64,000 nucleotides of DNA, from the NCBI GenBank assembly GCA_016648135.1, contig JADDOH010002139.1, forward strand, positions 28,918 through 92,917, read 5' to 3'. The notes under the pieces are model-generated. The model saw only the letters and a list, made by a program, of their open reading frames with translations. It was not told the origin of the DNA and made no database searches. Numbering within the stretch: the stretch's first letter is position 1; each line of letters opens with the position of its first letter. This stretch comes from Agrypnia vestita (Eukaryota; Arthropoda; Insecta; Trichoptera; Phryganeidae). The position numbers and the translations under genes were made by a program. Below, in pieces: positions 1 through 11,812 of the stretch.

Positions 1-554
1 AATGTTAATTTACTATCTAGGTTAATGATTTTAATAATTTTTAGTTTCTTATTAATTACTTCTTTACTTAATTATTGGTATTTAAAAATAATTTCTCATA
101 ACAAAGACTTAATTAACAAAGTTTTTTAAATTGCAACGCCACACTAACTGTGCTAGTCACGGATTAAGTTTCTTCTTCACAGTTGGCCCCTCGTTATTGA
201 GGATCGTGATTCCCCTGCACATCCCATCGCACGTGCTCCTCTACTCTTCTCCATTCTACTCAGTCAAGGCTAGCGTGCATTTCTGAGGAGATGAGAGTAT
301 TTGTAACTTGGCACTCTTCATCTGCCTCGCCCGCCACCACTTTTCCAATAACCAAGTTTTGGCGTGCTACACATTTAAGTAACTGCTGAAAAGTTAATCC
401 CATGTTTGCCTAAATTTTAAATAATTATATAAAATATATTTTTATTAAAGACCAGTACCTTGGTTTCGATCAGTCAGTATACTCAATATTTTTTGAGTTT
501 GCTCAAATTTTCAAGAACACAATTACTGGATTTTGTCCACATAGGGATAAATTA
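1..554. other. No gene seen; anonymous AT-rich DNA with a GC-richer block
   Basis: I see no coding exon or recognisable repeat end here. Positions about 140-390 are clearly richer in G+C than the surroundings and may be an old repeat fragment, but I could not assign it to a family. The rest is low-complexity A+T sequence. Confidence 0.5.
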
Positions 555-560
555 TAGAAT

Positions 561-1061
561 TCTTATAGAAATGAAGCTATTTATATGGTGTATGCTCGGA
601 ATTTAACGACATGGCTGGCTTAAGTGATGAATTTACAAAATTCAAGATTCAATATTTTCATCAATGGTCGATCACACATCTGTAAAATTCGAAGTTGTTT
701 ATTATGGTATTCATTCGGGTCGTGCAGTGAGAACAAGAAACATGACTTTTATTTAAAAATATATTTGGAAAAAAAGCCGAAATTTGACTGGCAAAATATT
801 ATGAAATATTAAAATATCAATTATAAGTTAATTATTTTGATAGTAATATTACGAGATATACCTCTTATTTCGGTTTCTTTTCAAAATACACACTTAGCAA
901 AAAGTCATGCTCCTTGTTCTCACTGCATGCCCCTGGTATTCATGTACCTCGTTTATTGTCACCTTAACCAGGCAAAGACAAATGACAGGTTGTTAGCACT
1001 GTAAACGCCTAAAATAGATTTATATAAATAATTTCCTATATAAATAGCTTCTTCTCTATGA
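561..1061. mobile_element. Inverted-repeat DNA element (MITE-like), interrupted by a hAT MITE
   Basis: The two ends are degenerate inverted repeats around the word GAAGCTATTTATAT. They match the longer, cleaner termini of the element at 60011-60439. The inner right flank (about 965-1010) also matches that element after reverse complementing: CTATTTTAGG followed by a block ending GCTAACAACCTGTC. Removing the nested insertion at 715-935 and one 8-bp duplication leaves about 270 bp, shorter than the 60-kb copy. No coding sequence is visible. The superfamily is not determined. Confidence 0.55.
715..935. mobile_element. hAT-type MITE, 221 bp, with 8-bp target duplication
   Basis: The termini are near-perfect inverted repeats. 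The left end reads TCGGGTCGTGCAGTG and the right end, reverse-complemented, reads CAGGGGCATGCAGTG. The element is flanked by an exact 8-bp direct repeat, GTATTCAT, at 707-714 and 936-943. An 8-bp duplication with CAGG-type ends is the signature of the hAT superfamily. Inner sequence next to both ends (CATGACTTTT) is shared with the copy at 44997-45216. There is no transposase ORF, so it is non-autonomous. It sits inside the inverted-repeat element at 561-1061 and is therefore the younger insertion. Confidence 0.85.
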
Positions 1062-1745
1062 GATATCTATGTTTGTATTAATTAAGTCAGTAGACTGTTC
1101 ATAAATAGCATTCATTTTATATTTCAATATAGTATTTTACGATAAATATGACATGATTTTTACTGAAATATTATAGAATCTTGCAAGATTAAATTTTCTC
1201 AGATAGCGGGTAATGCGCTCAACTAGGGATTACTTTTAATGACCCATTACGTCATCATCAGCGGGCGGCGATTGCGGAGATGAGAGATTTTTGAAAATAA
1301 ATATCTGTAAAGAAATATGTATCAGTAATAAGTAAAAACAGCACAAGCAACTATTTAATAAATATTACTTCTGAAGAAATTATCAATTGTATACTGTTTA
1401 TGTAATACTTTTTTTATATTAGAAAAAATCACAAACAAATAAACAGCAATTATTATAATCGAAACATTTATTAATATATTATCTATATTATGTTAAATAT
1501 GACATTTTTTCCAAATAATTATTAAGTGATTCCAAACTGTTCTATAAAACATAAGTATTTTTCAAAAAACACGTTACGTTTATACATATTTTTATGGCTG
1601 TTATTTTGCAAAAGTCACTTCTCTCTTAATACTAACTATCAATATTGGAAGTGTGCATTGTACATTTTTAAGAGCGTATTAAAAATATTAATTGAAAATG
1701 TATTTTAAGTAATACATTAATCGAAAAGTCTTTAAAATACACCAT
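1062..1745. other. No gene seen; anonymous AT-rich spacer
   Basis: A short GC-richer patch lies near 1200-1290. The rest is A+T-rich with short ORFs of low-complexity composition. No repeat family was recognised. Confidence 0.4.
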
Positions 1746-1747
1746 TT

Positions 1748-1985
1748 TAAAACCAAATTAATCAATCAATTAGAAAGACATACAGAAAAATCTAATTCAC
1801 GAAAAAATATTAGGTGACTCCTGGGATTCGAACCCAGGTCACCTCTTTTCCGGGGCCGGTGCTCTGACCACTAAGCTATAGCAACTCTCTATGTTTCCGT
1901 GAATATATCGACCTTAAATGTAGTTCTTATTTTTATTAATTGATAAATTTTTATTTTTGTCCATAGAGCAATCCACTTTTTTGAT
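1748..1985 (-). mobile_element. tRNA-derived SINE, family A
   Basis: On the minus strand this reads: head, tRNA-like region (about 1886 down to 1816), then an AT-rich tail ending in a word that begins TTAATTGATT. The tRNA-like part has a pol III A box (TAGCTTAGTGG) and a B box (GGTTCGAATCC). The anticodon arm does not form a clean 5-bp stem with a 7-nt loop, so this is a retroposon promoter rather than a working tRNA gene. Related copies lie at 26703-26950 and 30139-30350, sharing the block around GGTCGATATATTCACGGAAA upstream of the A box. Confidence 0.7.
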
Positions 1986-2079
1986 ACGGTAGTTGAAATT
2001 ACTTTGCAATGCCACCGCTAGATGGACGCCAGAATTAATTGAATAATTCATTTTATTTGGACATACATTTATACAACAG

Positions 2080-2290
2080 ATATATATATTCAAGAACACA
2101 TTCATATTTGTGAAGTTGTAATTTTTCAGAACAAAGTTTCAATTAGAAAGACATACAGAAAAATCTAGATTTTTCTGTGTGTTTTTTTAATTGATTAATT
2201 AATTTGGTTTTAAAAATTTCACAGAACTTTGTTCTGAAACATTACAATTTCACAAATGTGAATGTGTTCTTGAATATATATAAACCATTT
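2080..2290. repeat. Inverted repeat containing SINE-A tail sequence
   Basis: Two arms of about 55 bp (left about 2083-2140, right about 2220-2285) are reverse complements around words such as GAACACATTC and TTTGTGAAGTTGTAA. Between them lie two inverted copies of the SINE-A tail (GAAAGACATACAGAAAAATC and its complement, about 2147-2205). The same flanking word recurs at about 30040-30070 beside SINE A. It could be two head-to-head retroposon insertions or a foldback element. Confidence 0.6.
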
Positions 2291-4925
2291 TATTCTATAA
2301 ATAGGCCATTTGATAATAACTAACATTAAATTTGTTTTTCCATGAGATTCGAACGTTACTAAGTCTCATAGTAACGAATGAACTCGTTGAACATGGGCTA
2401 TTACAAATGCAGGCCCAATTCACAAGCACCATTCTGTTTGACTTTATCTGAGCTCACTTTTCTAAATACTCTAAAGAAAACAAATGAGAGGAACCCTTAT
2501 TAATTAATTATCTCACAAAAGAATAGAAGATTAATGGTTCCCTTTTTTCGCATTCACTCGTAGGGGTTTGTTTCTCTTAACTTGCGCGGTCTTGGGGTTT
2601 ATTCCTGAGCAAAGCCTGTGCTCACAAAATTTATCTCACAACCAAATTCTATTGGAATTTTTCCCATTGTATATTTGAACGTTCAAGCCGAAAATTTTAA
2701 ATTTGACATCTAGAACGGAGTTAATGACATCTGTGGTAAAATGCTGTTTAGCATGATCAAAAATGAATGGAACATCGATTTTTATGCATAATTATAATTC
2801 TTTAATTTAATTTTAATTTTATGTAGGTATATTTTAAAATCTGAATATTTTATGTTTACTACTTTACGTAATAATCTCTTCAATTACCTAATAGACTTTT
2901 TCTGGGATTTTTCACTCCGCTGCATTCTACTTAATCCCCCCATATTCACTTTATTCTCTTCACCCGCAATATATCTACAGAATGTTATCCGCCGTACAAA
3001 GATTAAAACATTTTCTGAGCCCTCAGTACCTTTCATCTCGACACTCGTCGTAGATATTTATAGGTAGACAGCCGGCATTCCAAAATATAAATTTTAGTGA
3101 TAATGAAATATTTATTTAAGCATTATTAATAATTTACTATATTTGAGATCAAGTATTTATATATACAATTTTGATATATTAAAGAGAAAATGCTGCTTAT
3201 AGATTCAACTTGCAAATTGGTACCCCGAATTCAAGACGCACAAAAACAGTGAAGTTAATGGTCTGTGACGTCACAATCCACAATAAAACAGCCGAGTTAT
3301 AAAGGAAGTGATCTCCGCTGAAAAGTGTCTTCCTTCTTCAACTACGAATTGTTTCTTTTTCAAAAGCGCAACCGAAAGGAGACCGACCGCAAAGGAGAAT
3401 CTATCAAACCGAACTATATTTATTACGTGTACTTTTTGCAGGACGTGTTTGACTTCCCGGGAGAAATATTGCATTCAGTATTGAGATTTTCCGTCAGGAG
3501 AACATTGATATTACTTCTATTATAATACAATTTTTACTTCTACTTCCTTGTTTTATATCGTACCAAAGTAGATCTTTATTTTGAAAGTGGTGCAAGTATG
3601 TACAATCTGACATCGACATAAGGGTAAATTAAGCAGATATTAAAAATGTAAAAATGTAAAAAAAGTAATAGAATGAACGTTGCATGTGTCTTTAAATTAT
3701 ACATATGTTCAGTTAAAACATAAATACTCCTACATTTGTCCCAAATTTATGTACTAATTTTAAAATCATTTATTTATGAATTCAGAAATAAACTTATCAC
3801 TTATGTAAATGTCATTTTGAAATATCTTCTGTCATCTTTCTGCTGACTGAAGAAATTCTTTCTTGTAGAAATCTTGGAACCTGTTATCAAAATACTGATC
3901 CATGTACGTGGTTTTGGCCGCAGTTCAAACTTGGTCCATTAACATAATTAAAAGAGTTCTACAAAGATTAAAACATAAATTATACAAAGTACGAGATCCG
4001 AGCTGTATGTTGGATGCATTAAATTATCTCAACCGATATTTCGTATGCAGAAAGAAGGACGAAAAGCTTCAACAAAGAAAAAAGTGAGAAAAAAAATGTC
4101 AACAAAATGAAATATTGCAATCGACGGGATGTTATTAAAATAAAATAAAAACCTCTATCTGCGTGATATTTTTTTTTCAAATCATCAGAAGCGTTAGCTA
4201 AGTATACAGCACACTTTGTATCCGTAAACTTTTGACAAATACATATATTCGTAGTTTTCACAAGTTTTCGATGCTATTATGAAATAGAAAAATTCACAAT
4301 ATCGTCATGATTGTAATACAATGACGAATGTGCAAAAAATTTCATTTTGCCTTTTTTGGATCGATGAAAAGTGAAATAAAGAAGCCATCTAATGGTATAT
4401 AAAGAGTGTATTTTTTCTCATTAATTTAACCATCGTTATACGAAGCTGGTATAACGATGGTTCAGATATGCAATCGTAGAACAATTCAGTATATGTAAAA
4501 ACGTCATTGTACTGCGCTGCCTTTATTTGAGGTTTGAAAGATATCAATTTTAAATAACTAACCCAAGTCTCAAAGGAAAATCTTTTATAGTTATCGAGCT
4601 ATGACAGAAAGTGTATTTATGTAAATGAAACTTGAAACTGCTCTCCTGCAAACTTGATAAAAATGACATGCGACGTTATTCTACGATTATGACAAAACAA
4701 TGAAGTTATTGACAAGGGATATGGCCTTGAGAGGTAAATGAAAATACTTTAATAATTTATAGTTTGCTTTCTTCCGTTACCTTTCTTAATTTAATCGTCC
4801 CTTAATGTTTCCAGAATATTTCACACATCTATTATTGCACTATTTCTTAATTCACACTAATTAACGTTGTTTCTAATGCTTTGATCACCTTCTGATAAAC
4901 TCCGTTCAATCAAGAAACGTAGAAA
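2291..4925. other. No gene seen; AT-rich spacer with one perfect hairpin
   Basis: Short ORFs at about 2852-3067, 3325-3525 and 3902-4087 have no recognisable domain. The only distinct structure is a perfect 14-bp inverted repeat at 4429-4462. I could not identify repeat termini elsewhere in this stretch. Confidence 0.4.
4429..4462. repeat. Perfect 14-bp hairpin
   Basis: The arms AACCATCGTTATAC and GTATAACGATGGTT are exact complements around a loop of about 6 nt (GAAGCT). It lies in otherwise anonymous DNA, and no flanking duplication was seen. It could be the tip of a foldback element or simply a cruciform-prone site. Confidence 0.75.
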
Positions 4926-5310
4926 ACGTGAAAAGACTTCTCACCCGGATTTATTACCGCTGGTATAACTAAAGCTGGTCGCACTGCCTTCGCTCTGTTA
5001 GTATGAATGATCGATAGTCACGAATGACACTAGTGTGCGCTACGATTCTGTCGCTTGGATATCCTATCCTTACGAATGGCTGGTTCCTGTCCCTTGATTA
5101 CCTTGTATTTATATGTGAATTTCTTCGAGACTTTTCGAGAGACTTATGGATCTTTCAAAGATTATGAGAGACTTGTTTTAGACGTTCTAAAATAGTGAGC
5201 GCGCGTGCTTGCATAGAATATGGAATTTTCGAGAGAATTCAGTTGTATTGTTGTCAGTATTCAGTAGGTTCTTCATCGTGTTACTTATTACATTAATTTT
5301 CTGACATGTT
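4925..5310 (-). repeat. LTR-like segment (candidate)
   Basis: Read on the minus strand, this block has a TATAAATAC box near 5105, a GC-richer region downstream and an AATAAA-like word near 4950. That is the layout of insect LTRs and resembles the LTRs at 25234-25869 and 28169-28654. I could not define TG...CA ends or a target duplication, so the assignment is tentative. Confidence 0.3.
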
Positions 5311-6828
5311 ATAAACAGGATCAATCCAAATAATTGCAAGAAACCTCACCGCAGTGTACTTTTAGATTATACTATGAATAACAAACAGAAAATCAGTAAA
5401 ATAATAGGCGTGCATGTGGTAATCTTAAAAGTGTAACAACGCATGGCTTACAATATTTTTTTCTGAGTTTATATTTAATTACTTATCTTTTAGTAATTCT
5501 CTCCACAAATTTGGATTTTATTCATGATGATGATGATGGCTAGAATCATTAAGCGTGATCTATTATTATCTGTGACTTTTCTGCTTTCTGAATCGCGCCA
5601 TTGGTTGCTGACTTCACCCACACCTTATAGGCTGCTTGTATGGGAGATGAAATTCTCGATCCCTTCTTCTTTTTCGTCCTCCTTAAACTGATCGAGTCGG
5701 GGACCTGTCGCCTGAATACGCTGTATCAATTACCTTAGAGTCACTGGAGATGGTTTTGTCTATTCTATTTGTCTATTCGTTTTGGTCATCCTGTATAGAC
5801 TTTTTTCCTATGGAACTAACGAGAAAGTATATGAGACAATCTTTTGTTTTCTATTAAAATTATATATTCAATTTGAGCAACAGCATTTAATTTACAATCA
5901 ATATTCTCTCATATCAAACCTTATTTCTTGGTTTAACGCCACCTCCACTACTCTTCTGAGATATGTCATCTCAGCAGCCTGGTATCTCGACTGTTTTGTC
6001 TTTGCTTGCATCTAAAGTATTTCAATTTATAATTATTTAACTAGACCAATCTTCATATACTCTGCATAACATTTGTATAATTATATTGCCAAACCACGAT
6101 TTTGTTCAATTCTGCTTGTTTTGACAACCATTTCATACGGAGAAATTCGTCTCTTCGATTAAATATTCTATTAAAATAATAAATATACATATTATACTGT
6201 AATGAGCAGATTTATTCATATAACTGTTCAAAGGCTTACATTCGGTTAAGCAGACATCTTTCATCGTCATTTTATCATTAAACAATTATCCATTATTGCT
6301 GTGAATGAGATTTGCTACCCCTTTCTGTCTAATAGATCCATTCAATTAAGAAGCCTACATGGCTTTGTCTTTACTAACATCAAAGAAACTGGCGTGCTAA
6401 GGAATTACTTGTTGCTAGCTTCATGTCTCACAATACAATCTACAGGAAGCCATAGTTAATTAGTACCTAGGTAGGCTTAAAAGAACCTTCGTGAAATTTG
6501 ATTGTAAGACTAGAAGAATCTATAAAACTAATTATTTGAAGAAAATTAATGTTTTTATTGAAAATGTGGAAAACGCTCGTGATTTAAAGAAAATTTCCTT
6601 ATATTCTAAATATTATTGAAGTAATTAAATTATTTCATATATTACTAAATAAAAACTAAACTAAATGTGTATTTGCTAAAATTACATAGTTTTTAAATTA
6701 TTTTTTTAAATGTACCTCAGTAATATAAAAAAAATACGCTGATTATAAGACAGAGCGATAAAAATTATACTAACCGGGCGTTATGCATAATGCTACATAC
6801 ATACTAAATTTCTGGAATTTGACGATAT
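5311..6828. other. No gene seen; anonymous spacer
   Basis: A GATGATGATGATG run at about 5525 may be the tail of an old LINE. The ORF at 5782-6015 is hydrophobic and low-complexity, and I do not consider it a gene. Confidence 0.4.
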
Positions 6829-7391
6829 TTATGTTGAAAAAGATATAGAGAGGAGGGTGACTGCCGGGAAAAGGGTGAATGGTGCTTTGAATGCAATAAT
6901 TTCTAATAGAAATATGACTACCGAGGCAAAACAAGCGGTACATAATGGAGTTCTGGTACCGATAATAATGGATGGAAGTGAAGCCTGAAGCTGGCAGAAG
7001 AGGAACGAAAGTAGATTGAATGGAGTGGAGATGAGATCCTTTAGACGTATGTGTGGCAAATCCATGTAAGATAGAGAAAAGAATGAAGATATTAGGAATG
7101 AATGTAAAGCTGATCGTAGCATAATACATGGAATAAAAATAGTGTCGCTCAGGTGCTAATGGTAAGAAAGATATATAATGCAAGTGTTGACGGCGCCAGA
7201 AAGAGAGGGCGGAAGATGTGGCATGACCAGATTAACCAGATACTGGAAGATGGTCCTGTTAGAAGCCTGAACAACCGTCGAGCTTGCGTACGTAGATGTA
7301 TAAATGTAGACGAAGCGAAAGTTGTATGTCAAAACAGAAGAGTATGGCACTCTATCCTTTTTGCCTACTCCCATGGGGAAACGGCGTAATG
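6829..7391 (+). pseudogene. Decayed LINE reverse-transcriptase C-terminal tail (LINE family 1)
   Basis: Reading through stops and frame changes, the plus strand encodes the region after the reverse-transcriptase palm of a non-LTR retrotransposon. Recognisable stretches are DIERRVTAGKRVNG, AVHNGVLVP, QKRNESRLNGVEM and, in another frame, GARKRGRKMWHDQINQ, followed by NNRRACVRRCIN. The same string occurs at 31960-32540, at 55985-56345 and as a short piece at 27002-27085. In-frame stops (for example after GSEA) show it is dead. It is 5'-truncated, as is usual for LINE copies. Confidence 0.75.
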
Positions 7392-9140
7392 GTAAGTTAG
7401 TAAGTTCCTTAGTTTACTTAGCAAAATTTCTTTATTTTTCTGTAGTTTCTATAATTTCTGTAGAAACAAAATTTTATTTATTTACAATTGCTAAATTGAT
7501 TTTTTTCTGATTCAATTTATCTTTCTCGTTGTCCGATTTGTAAAGATTTTTATTTTAAATGACCAGAGAGGTAATTTTAATGTTGCCCGCAGTAGAAAGA
7601 ATTTAGTTTTAAACACCCCGATAATCATACCCGACCATGGCCGCTCACAGTTATAAATTAATCCACGTGAACCGGCATGACTTTTCTGGGTATTACAAAT
7701 AATGCCCACAATATGTGCATACTACAAATGCTTATAAAATTTATGGATTTTCCACAACAAATTTCTTTTAAAATGTATATAAGTGATATTTACTCACTTA
7801 AGATTTTTCACAACACATTTATAAATAATACTTATTTACACAGATTTATTTGAAAATGGATATGAGTGATGGGGACAATGTCCGCATGGCGTCAGCAGTT
7901 CTACCAAGGAGCGTTGTCCAAAGGACGTTTGGCTACTACAATTTCCGTTGACCATTTGTTACGAGAGGTTAATAATCGTAGAGCGTCAGCAATCCATTGT
8001 CCAATTGTTTTCATTGTCTGCATTTGCTGATCTAAGTACTTCCAGTCGTTAACCAAACATTTAAAGTTCGTTGGTCAGCAACAAATGTCCCGACTGGAAG
8101 GAAAACAAATAAAAATTCAGCAGGATACATTATACGTTTCTCCAAAGCTTTAATGTTTACTTTTTTGTAGGCTGTTAAATTATGAAACACTGACGTAATG
8201 CACTACGAGATTTTAAATATCACCAATAATGACATAATATGAAAGAACCTGAAAAACACTGACCCTAAAGTATCACAAAAATTTGTTTATTAAATATTTA
8301 TAAATGGAATATTCACTTTTGATTTCGAAACCAGATGTTAGGAAAAAAACTTCGACGTTAAGTCTCATAAAGAGCTTGAATGCCTTACCATGCGGTAGCG
8401 TGTATGAACGTTTTAGTATTTGTTCATGTTAGTGAGTTCTGTGAATGTGTGCGATTGTAGCATACAGGGCTATGCATCAAGATTCATTAAAATACCAATA
8501 ATAACTATTTTTACTTGAGGTAGCAATCAAAATCTAACGAATGAAGTATTCTCTTTTAATAGTCCATCGAGTTAAAAAAAAACCTATGCCTTGAACCTGT
8601 ACTCCACAAAGAATTTTATTTCTAGTCAGACAAACGCTTTAATCAAACACAAAGTGTGTCAATAAAATTGTATTTATAAGAAACAATTATAATATTCATG
8701 CATCGTAAAATATTTGTAGAATAGGACATTTTTTTATGCATGAGTAATAATTGTGATTTTTAAATGAATAAACATTAGGGTACTTCAAAAATTATGAAAC
8801 ATTTAATTATTATTTTATCTATGAGGCATCCTTACACACGTTTTCATATGTCTTAAAACTTACGTAGTAATTTTTTCATATTTTACAAATAACTTTTTGG
8901 TCGCTATCAGCTATGAAAGTGTATGGCTTAACTAAAAATATATGTTGGTATTTAAACTGTAAAAATTAATTTTAAGCAAAATTTTTACGAAAAAATTAAT
9001 TTGAGGCAAAATTTTTACGAAAATTTAGTGAGACTATAGTTTGAAATAAATTAAGTAATTATATTGAAAAAATAAATATAATTAAAAAGAATAATTATTA
9101 ATCAAGATGACGTCAATGTAAACTTTGGTGCTTGATGCTC
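7392..9140. other. No gene seen; anonymous spacer
   Basis: AT-rich sequence with a moderately GC-richer patch at about 7860-8100 that shows no clear coding potential. No family was recognised. Confidence 0.4.
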
Positions 9141-9740
9141 GGTCATTCTCTCCACGTGACCAAGCCACTGAGTCTTCCCAGTTTTATAAATTTTGAGACC
9201 TTTATCTCCTTGTAGAGAGTATAGGGCTTCTTGTCGCAATGTCTGCACCAAAGACTATTTTCTATAACCAGTCTAAAGATTCGCCTGAAAATTTTCCTTT
9301 CAGAAACGTCCAGGGCTCGCTCATTTCTTTTAGATAGTACCCACATCTCGGCTGCGTATGTGAGCACTGGTCTAATAAGAATTTTATACACTAATATCTC
9401 TGTGTATTTGGACAGCATTCTGGACTTTATCTGCTTTTTTAGGCAGAAAAAACAGCGATTTGCGCTCACTGTGGACTACTGGATCTCCTTAGTAATATTA
9501 TTGTTGTTTGTTGTCAGGGAGCCTAGGTATGCAAATCTTGGTACCATTTCAAAATTTTGATTTCCACATGAGAGACTGGTTTTTTGGGTGCATCTTATGG
9601 CCATGCATTTGGTCTTCTGCTAATTTACTATGAGACTCATTTCTTTGGCAGAACTTTCAAGACTTACGAAGGCATTACGTAAGGCATCAGGAGTTTTCAC
9701 AATCATGTCGATATCATCAGCATAGGCCAATATTTGCACA
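9141..9740 (-). pseudogene. Decayed LINE reverse transcriptase with YADD motif (LINE family 2)
   Basis: The minus strand reads in one frame through two stops. It starts near 9740 with reverse-transcriptase motif C, AYADDIDMIV; the catalytic YADD codons lie at 9713-9724. It continues through RFAYLGSLTT to the C-terminal segment YKILIRPVLTYAAEMWVLSK and ERKIFRRIF at 9143-9469. These motifs are typical of non-LTR retrotransposon reverse transcriptase. The two aspartates of motif C are intact, but stops after MSLIVN and after KEIQ show the copy is inactive. The 5' part is absent beyond 9740. Confidence 0.85.
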
Positions 9741-9799
9741 GTTTACAATTTATTTTATGTGTCATTAAGGTATTATTTATTATTAATCAATATATATAT

Positions 9800-10302
9800 A
9801 TATATATATAAAGAAACCCGTGTTTCCCTATCCGCCAAGTTTTCTCCACAACCAGCCACAACCACCCACCGGTGGTTATGGTGGTGGATAGCCCTTGGTG
9901 TCCCATTAAAAATGTGTGAGTTTAGTGGGGGTGGCTGCGCGTGGGTGGGAGTGGGTGACGAAAATGTGCTTTCTAGCACATTGTTTTGTTATGGGAAGGC
10001 CGCAAATGCTTCAGATTGTTTCAAAATAGGCGCGCCGACTGTGTCGGTGAGTCTAGAAGGTTCCGGAAAAACCTGCTCTAGAAAGTTCTGGAAGGAGAAG
10101 GTTCTGGAAAATTCCCGAAAGTTCTATAAGGTTCTAAACTGAGTGGTGGAATGTGTCGGTGTGTCTAGAAGGTTCCTGTACATTCGATAAATTTCTTGAA
10201 AGTTCTGGAAGTAGAATGCTGTAGAAGATTCACGAAAGTTCTATGACGATCTAAACGGTGTACTAAAAATCTACGCATGCGAAGCCGCGCGGGCACAGCT
10301 AG
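9800..10302 (+). mobile_element. Non-autonomous Helitron-type element, 3' end at CTAG
   Basis: The plus strand ends with a short GC-rich hairpin region (GAAGCCGCGCGGGCACAG) followed by CTAG at 10299-10302 and a host T, the expected Helitron 3' terminus (CTRR with insertion before T). The 200 bp upstream consist of GTTCT/GAAAGTTCT repeats and match the inverse copy starting at 42003. The 5' end is unclear and may abut the AT microsatellite at about 9790-9811. A 127-codon frame across it is repeat sequence, not a gene. Confidence 0.6.
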
Positions 10303-10693
10303 TTTATCATAAAAAGTGTATTGAGTATTATATAAAAAAATGTTAATCTGGAACTAATTCCTAAATAGTATTTATTGATCTGCGATAGTCTTTATTTATT
10401 TTTTATAATATTTACAATTTATTTATTTTACTTAATTTAAGTCATTATTTATTATTTATTTATCATAAAAAGTATTTGTATGATTAAATCATTTTCAAAG
10501 TATTTATAAAATATTTATACTTTGCAGTCACTCTAGGACCATTAATGACCTGTTGATTTTGTTTGTTAAAAAAATAAAAAATAAAAAGTGAATATATAAG
10601 TAAAATAATGGCTACACAAGAAAGAAATATAGCTTTTTTTAACTGAAATTTCGGATATTTTATACGCACCGTATGTATTACCGAAAAGCGAAT

Positions 10694-10729
10694 CTCGAGT
10701 TTCGTTGGATGATCCAACGTCATCAGGAG
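10694..10729 (-). ncRNA. Hammerhead ribozyme-like motif, slightly degenerate
   Basis: On the minus strand: helix I CTC, core CTGATGA, helix II GTTGGA/TCCAAC, then GAAA, then ACTC and helix I GAG. Compared with the partner at 10822-10861, the helix III word is ACTC instead of ACGTC, a one-base loss that should weaken the cleavage site. Confidence 0.55.
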
Positions 10730-10821
10730 GACGACCTTTACCCGCGGAGGTGGAGGTCGGACTGATTATAGGTGCTGCTATACCTATGCTATGCAGCACC
10801 TATAATCAGTCCGACCTCCAC

Positions 10822-10861
10822 CTCCTGATGACGTTGGATAAGCATCCAACGAAACGTCGAG
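10822..10861 (+). ncRNA. Hammerhead ribozyme-like motif, consensus core
   Basis: In order: helix I CTC (10822-10824), core CTGATGA (10825-10831), helix II GTTGGAT (10833-10839) with loop AAGC and ATCCAAC (10844-10850), GAAA (10851-10854), self-complementary helix III ACGT (10854-10857), predicted cleavage base C10858, and helix I GAG (10859-10861). Every invariant hammerhead base is present. Helix I is only 3 bp, and helix III would have to form between two molecules or be minimal. Confidence 0.65.
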
Positions 10862-10969
10862 ATTCGCTTTTCGGTAAAACATACGGTGCATACAAAATAT
10901 CCGAAATTACAGTTAAATATGTCTAACGACCGTAATAACAACCTTAACTCTTTAAGAAATATAGCTTTT

Positions 10970-11812
10970 CGAAAATGTGTATAAAGGTTATAAGATAGGA
11001 AGAAAGAGCCTTAATTCAATTTTATATAGCCACATACGCCTCCTTGAAAAATGCGACAACCCTGCCTCCCAGCAGCCCCGCCCCTTCATGCTCATCCCAT
11101 CGGCATTTCTCTCTTTTCCTACCCTCGTCCGTCCGGCAAAACGCCGCATCACGCTCGGAGCGAGGTTATATCTGGCCATATTCACGTCCATACGGCGTGA
11201 TACTACAAAAACATCACAAAAATAACTTTCTCAAACATATTATTTGGCTACACAACGTACATTATCATCATTATCAGCCGTGCTTCCCATTTTTTAGTCC
11301 ATTTTTGTTAGCTGCTCCATATTTTCGCAGTACTTTATGATTTCGCCAATTCACAAAGTTCTGCGCTTAAAAAAGTAACTGCCTGGAATTGGCATGTGTA
11401 ATTGTTGGCTATTTTCTTTTTTCTTTCATGCTAGTTTTGACACGAAGTGGCCTCAGTAAGATGAGATACCTAAGTTTTATAATGCTCCTCCGTTTCTCTC
11501 GGTGTTAGGTCACCCTCTCAGTTCACACATTCATCTACCCACATGGCATTCTTCCAGGTGTTCAGCAGCCCAAAATTGTGCCAAAGATAATCTCATCTTT
11601 TAGGATGTCCCTTTGATGCATCATGTATGAAAATAAGAAGAATTTTAGATCACTATGGTAAATAAAGCTTGCTGTATGAGTTGCATAATATACATTGTAA
11701 ATTTATTGTAGGTTCTGGCTACAGAATTCGTAACATCTTTCTCCAAAAGTACATTTTGAATTCTCTTATGCCTTACGCGTCGGCTCGGAAAGGCTTCAGG
11801 ATTATCATAACA
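10970..11812. other. No gene seen; anonymous, locally GC-richer
   Basis: The block at 11040-11190 is GC-richer and open in more than one frame, but I recognise no domain. It may be an old repeat. Confidence 0.35.

Larger units (their letters stand above)
10638..10953. mobile_element. Palindromic hammerhead element (Penelope-type terminal repeat), 16-bp target duplication
   Basis: The left arm (about 10640-10729) and right arm (about 10805-10914) are reverse complements, each carrying a hammerhead-like core pointing outward. The centre (10756-10820) is itself a palindrome around GGTGCTGC/GCAGCACC. The whole insert is flanked by an exact 16-bp direct repeat, aagaaatatagctttt, at 10622-10637 and 10954-10969, which defines the insertion precisely. 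There is no ORF. A related single arm lies at about 37905-38015. The structure resembles inverted pseudo-LTRs of Penelope-like elements, but no endonuclease is seen in this copy. Confidence 0.75.

Noticed and set aside
1816..1886. Possible functional tRNA gene (minus strand)
   Set aside because: A and B boxes are good, but the anticodon arm does not fold, and the same sequence recurs with flanks at 26.8 and 30.2 kb, so it is a SINE head.
6770..7183. Long minus-strand ORFs (137 and 97 codons)
   Set aside because: They are antisense shadows of the LINE reverse-transcriptase remnant on the plus strand.
9759..10142. 127-codon ORF with Gly/Trp-rich start
   Set aside because: It runs through an AT microsatellite and Helitron repeat sequence; no domain, and the repeated words explain the composition.
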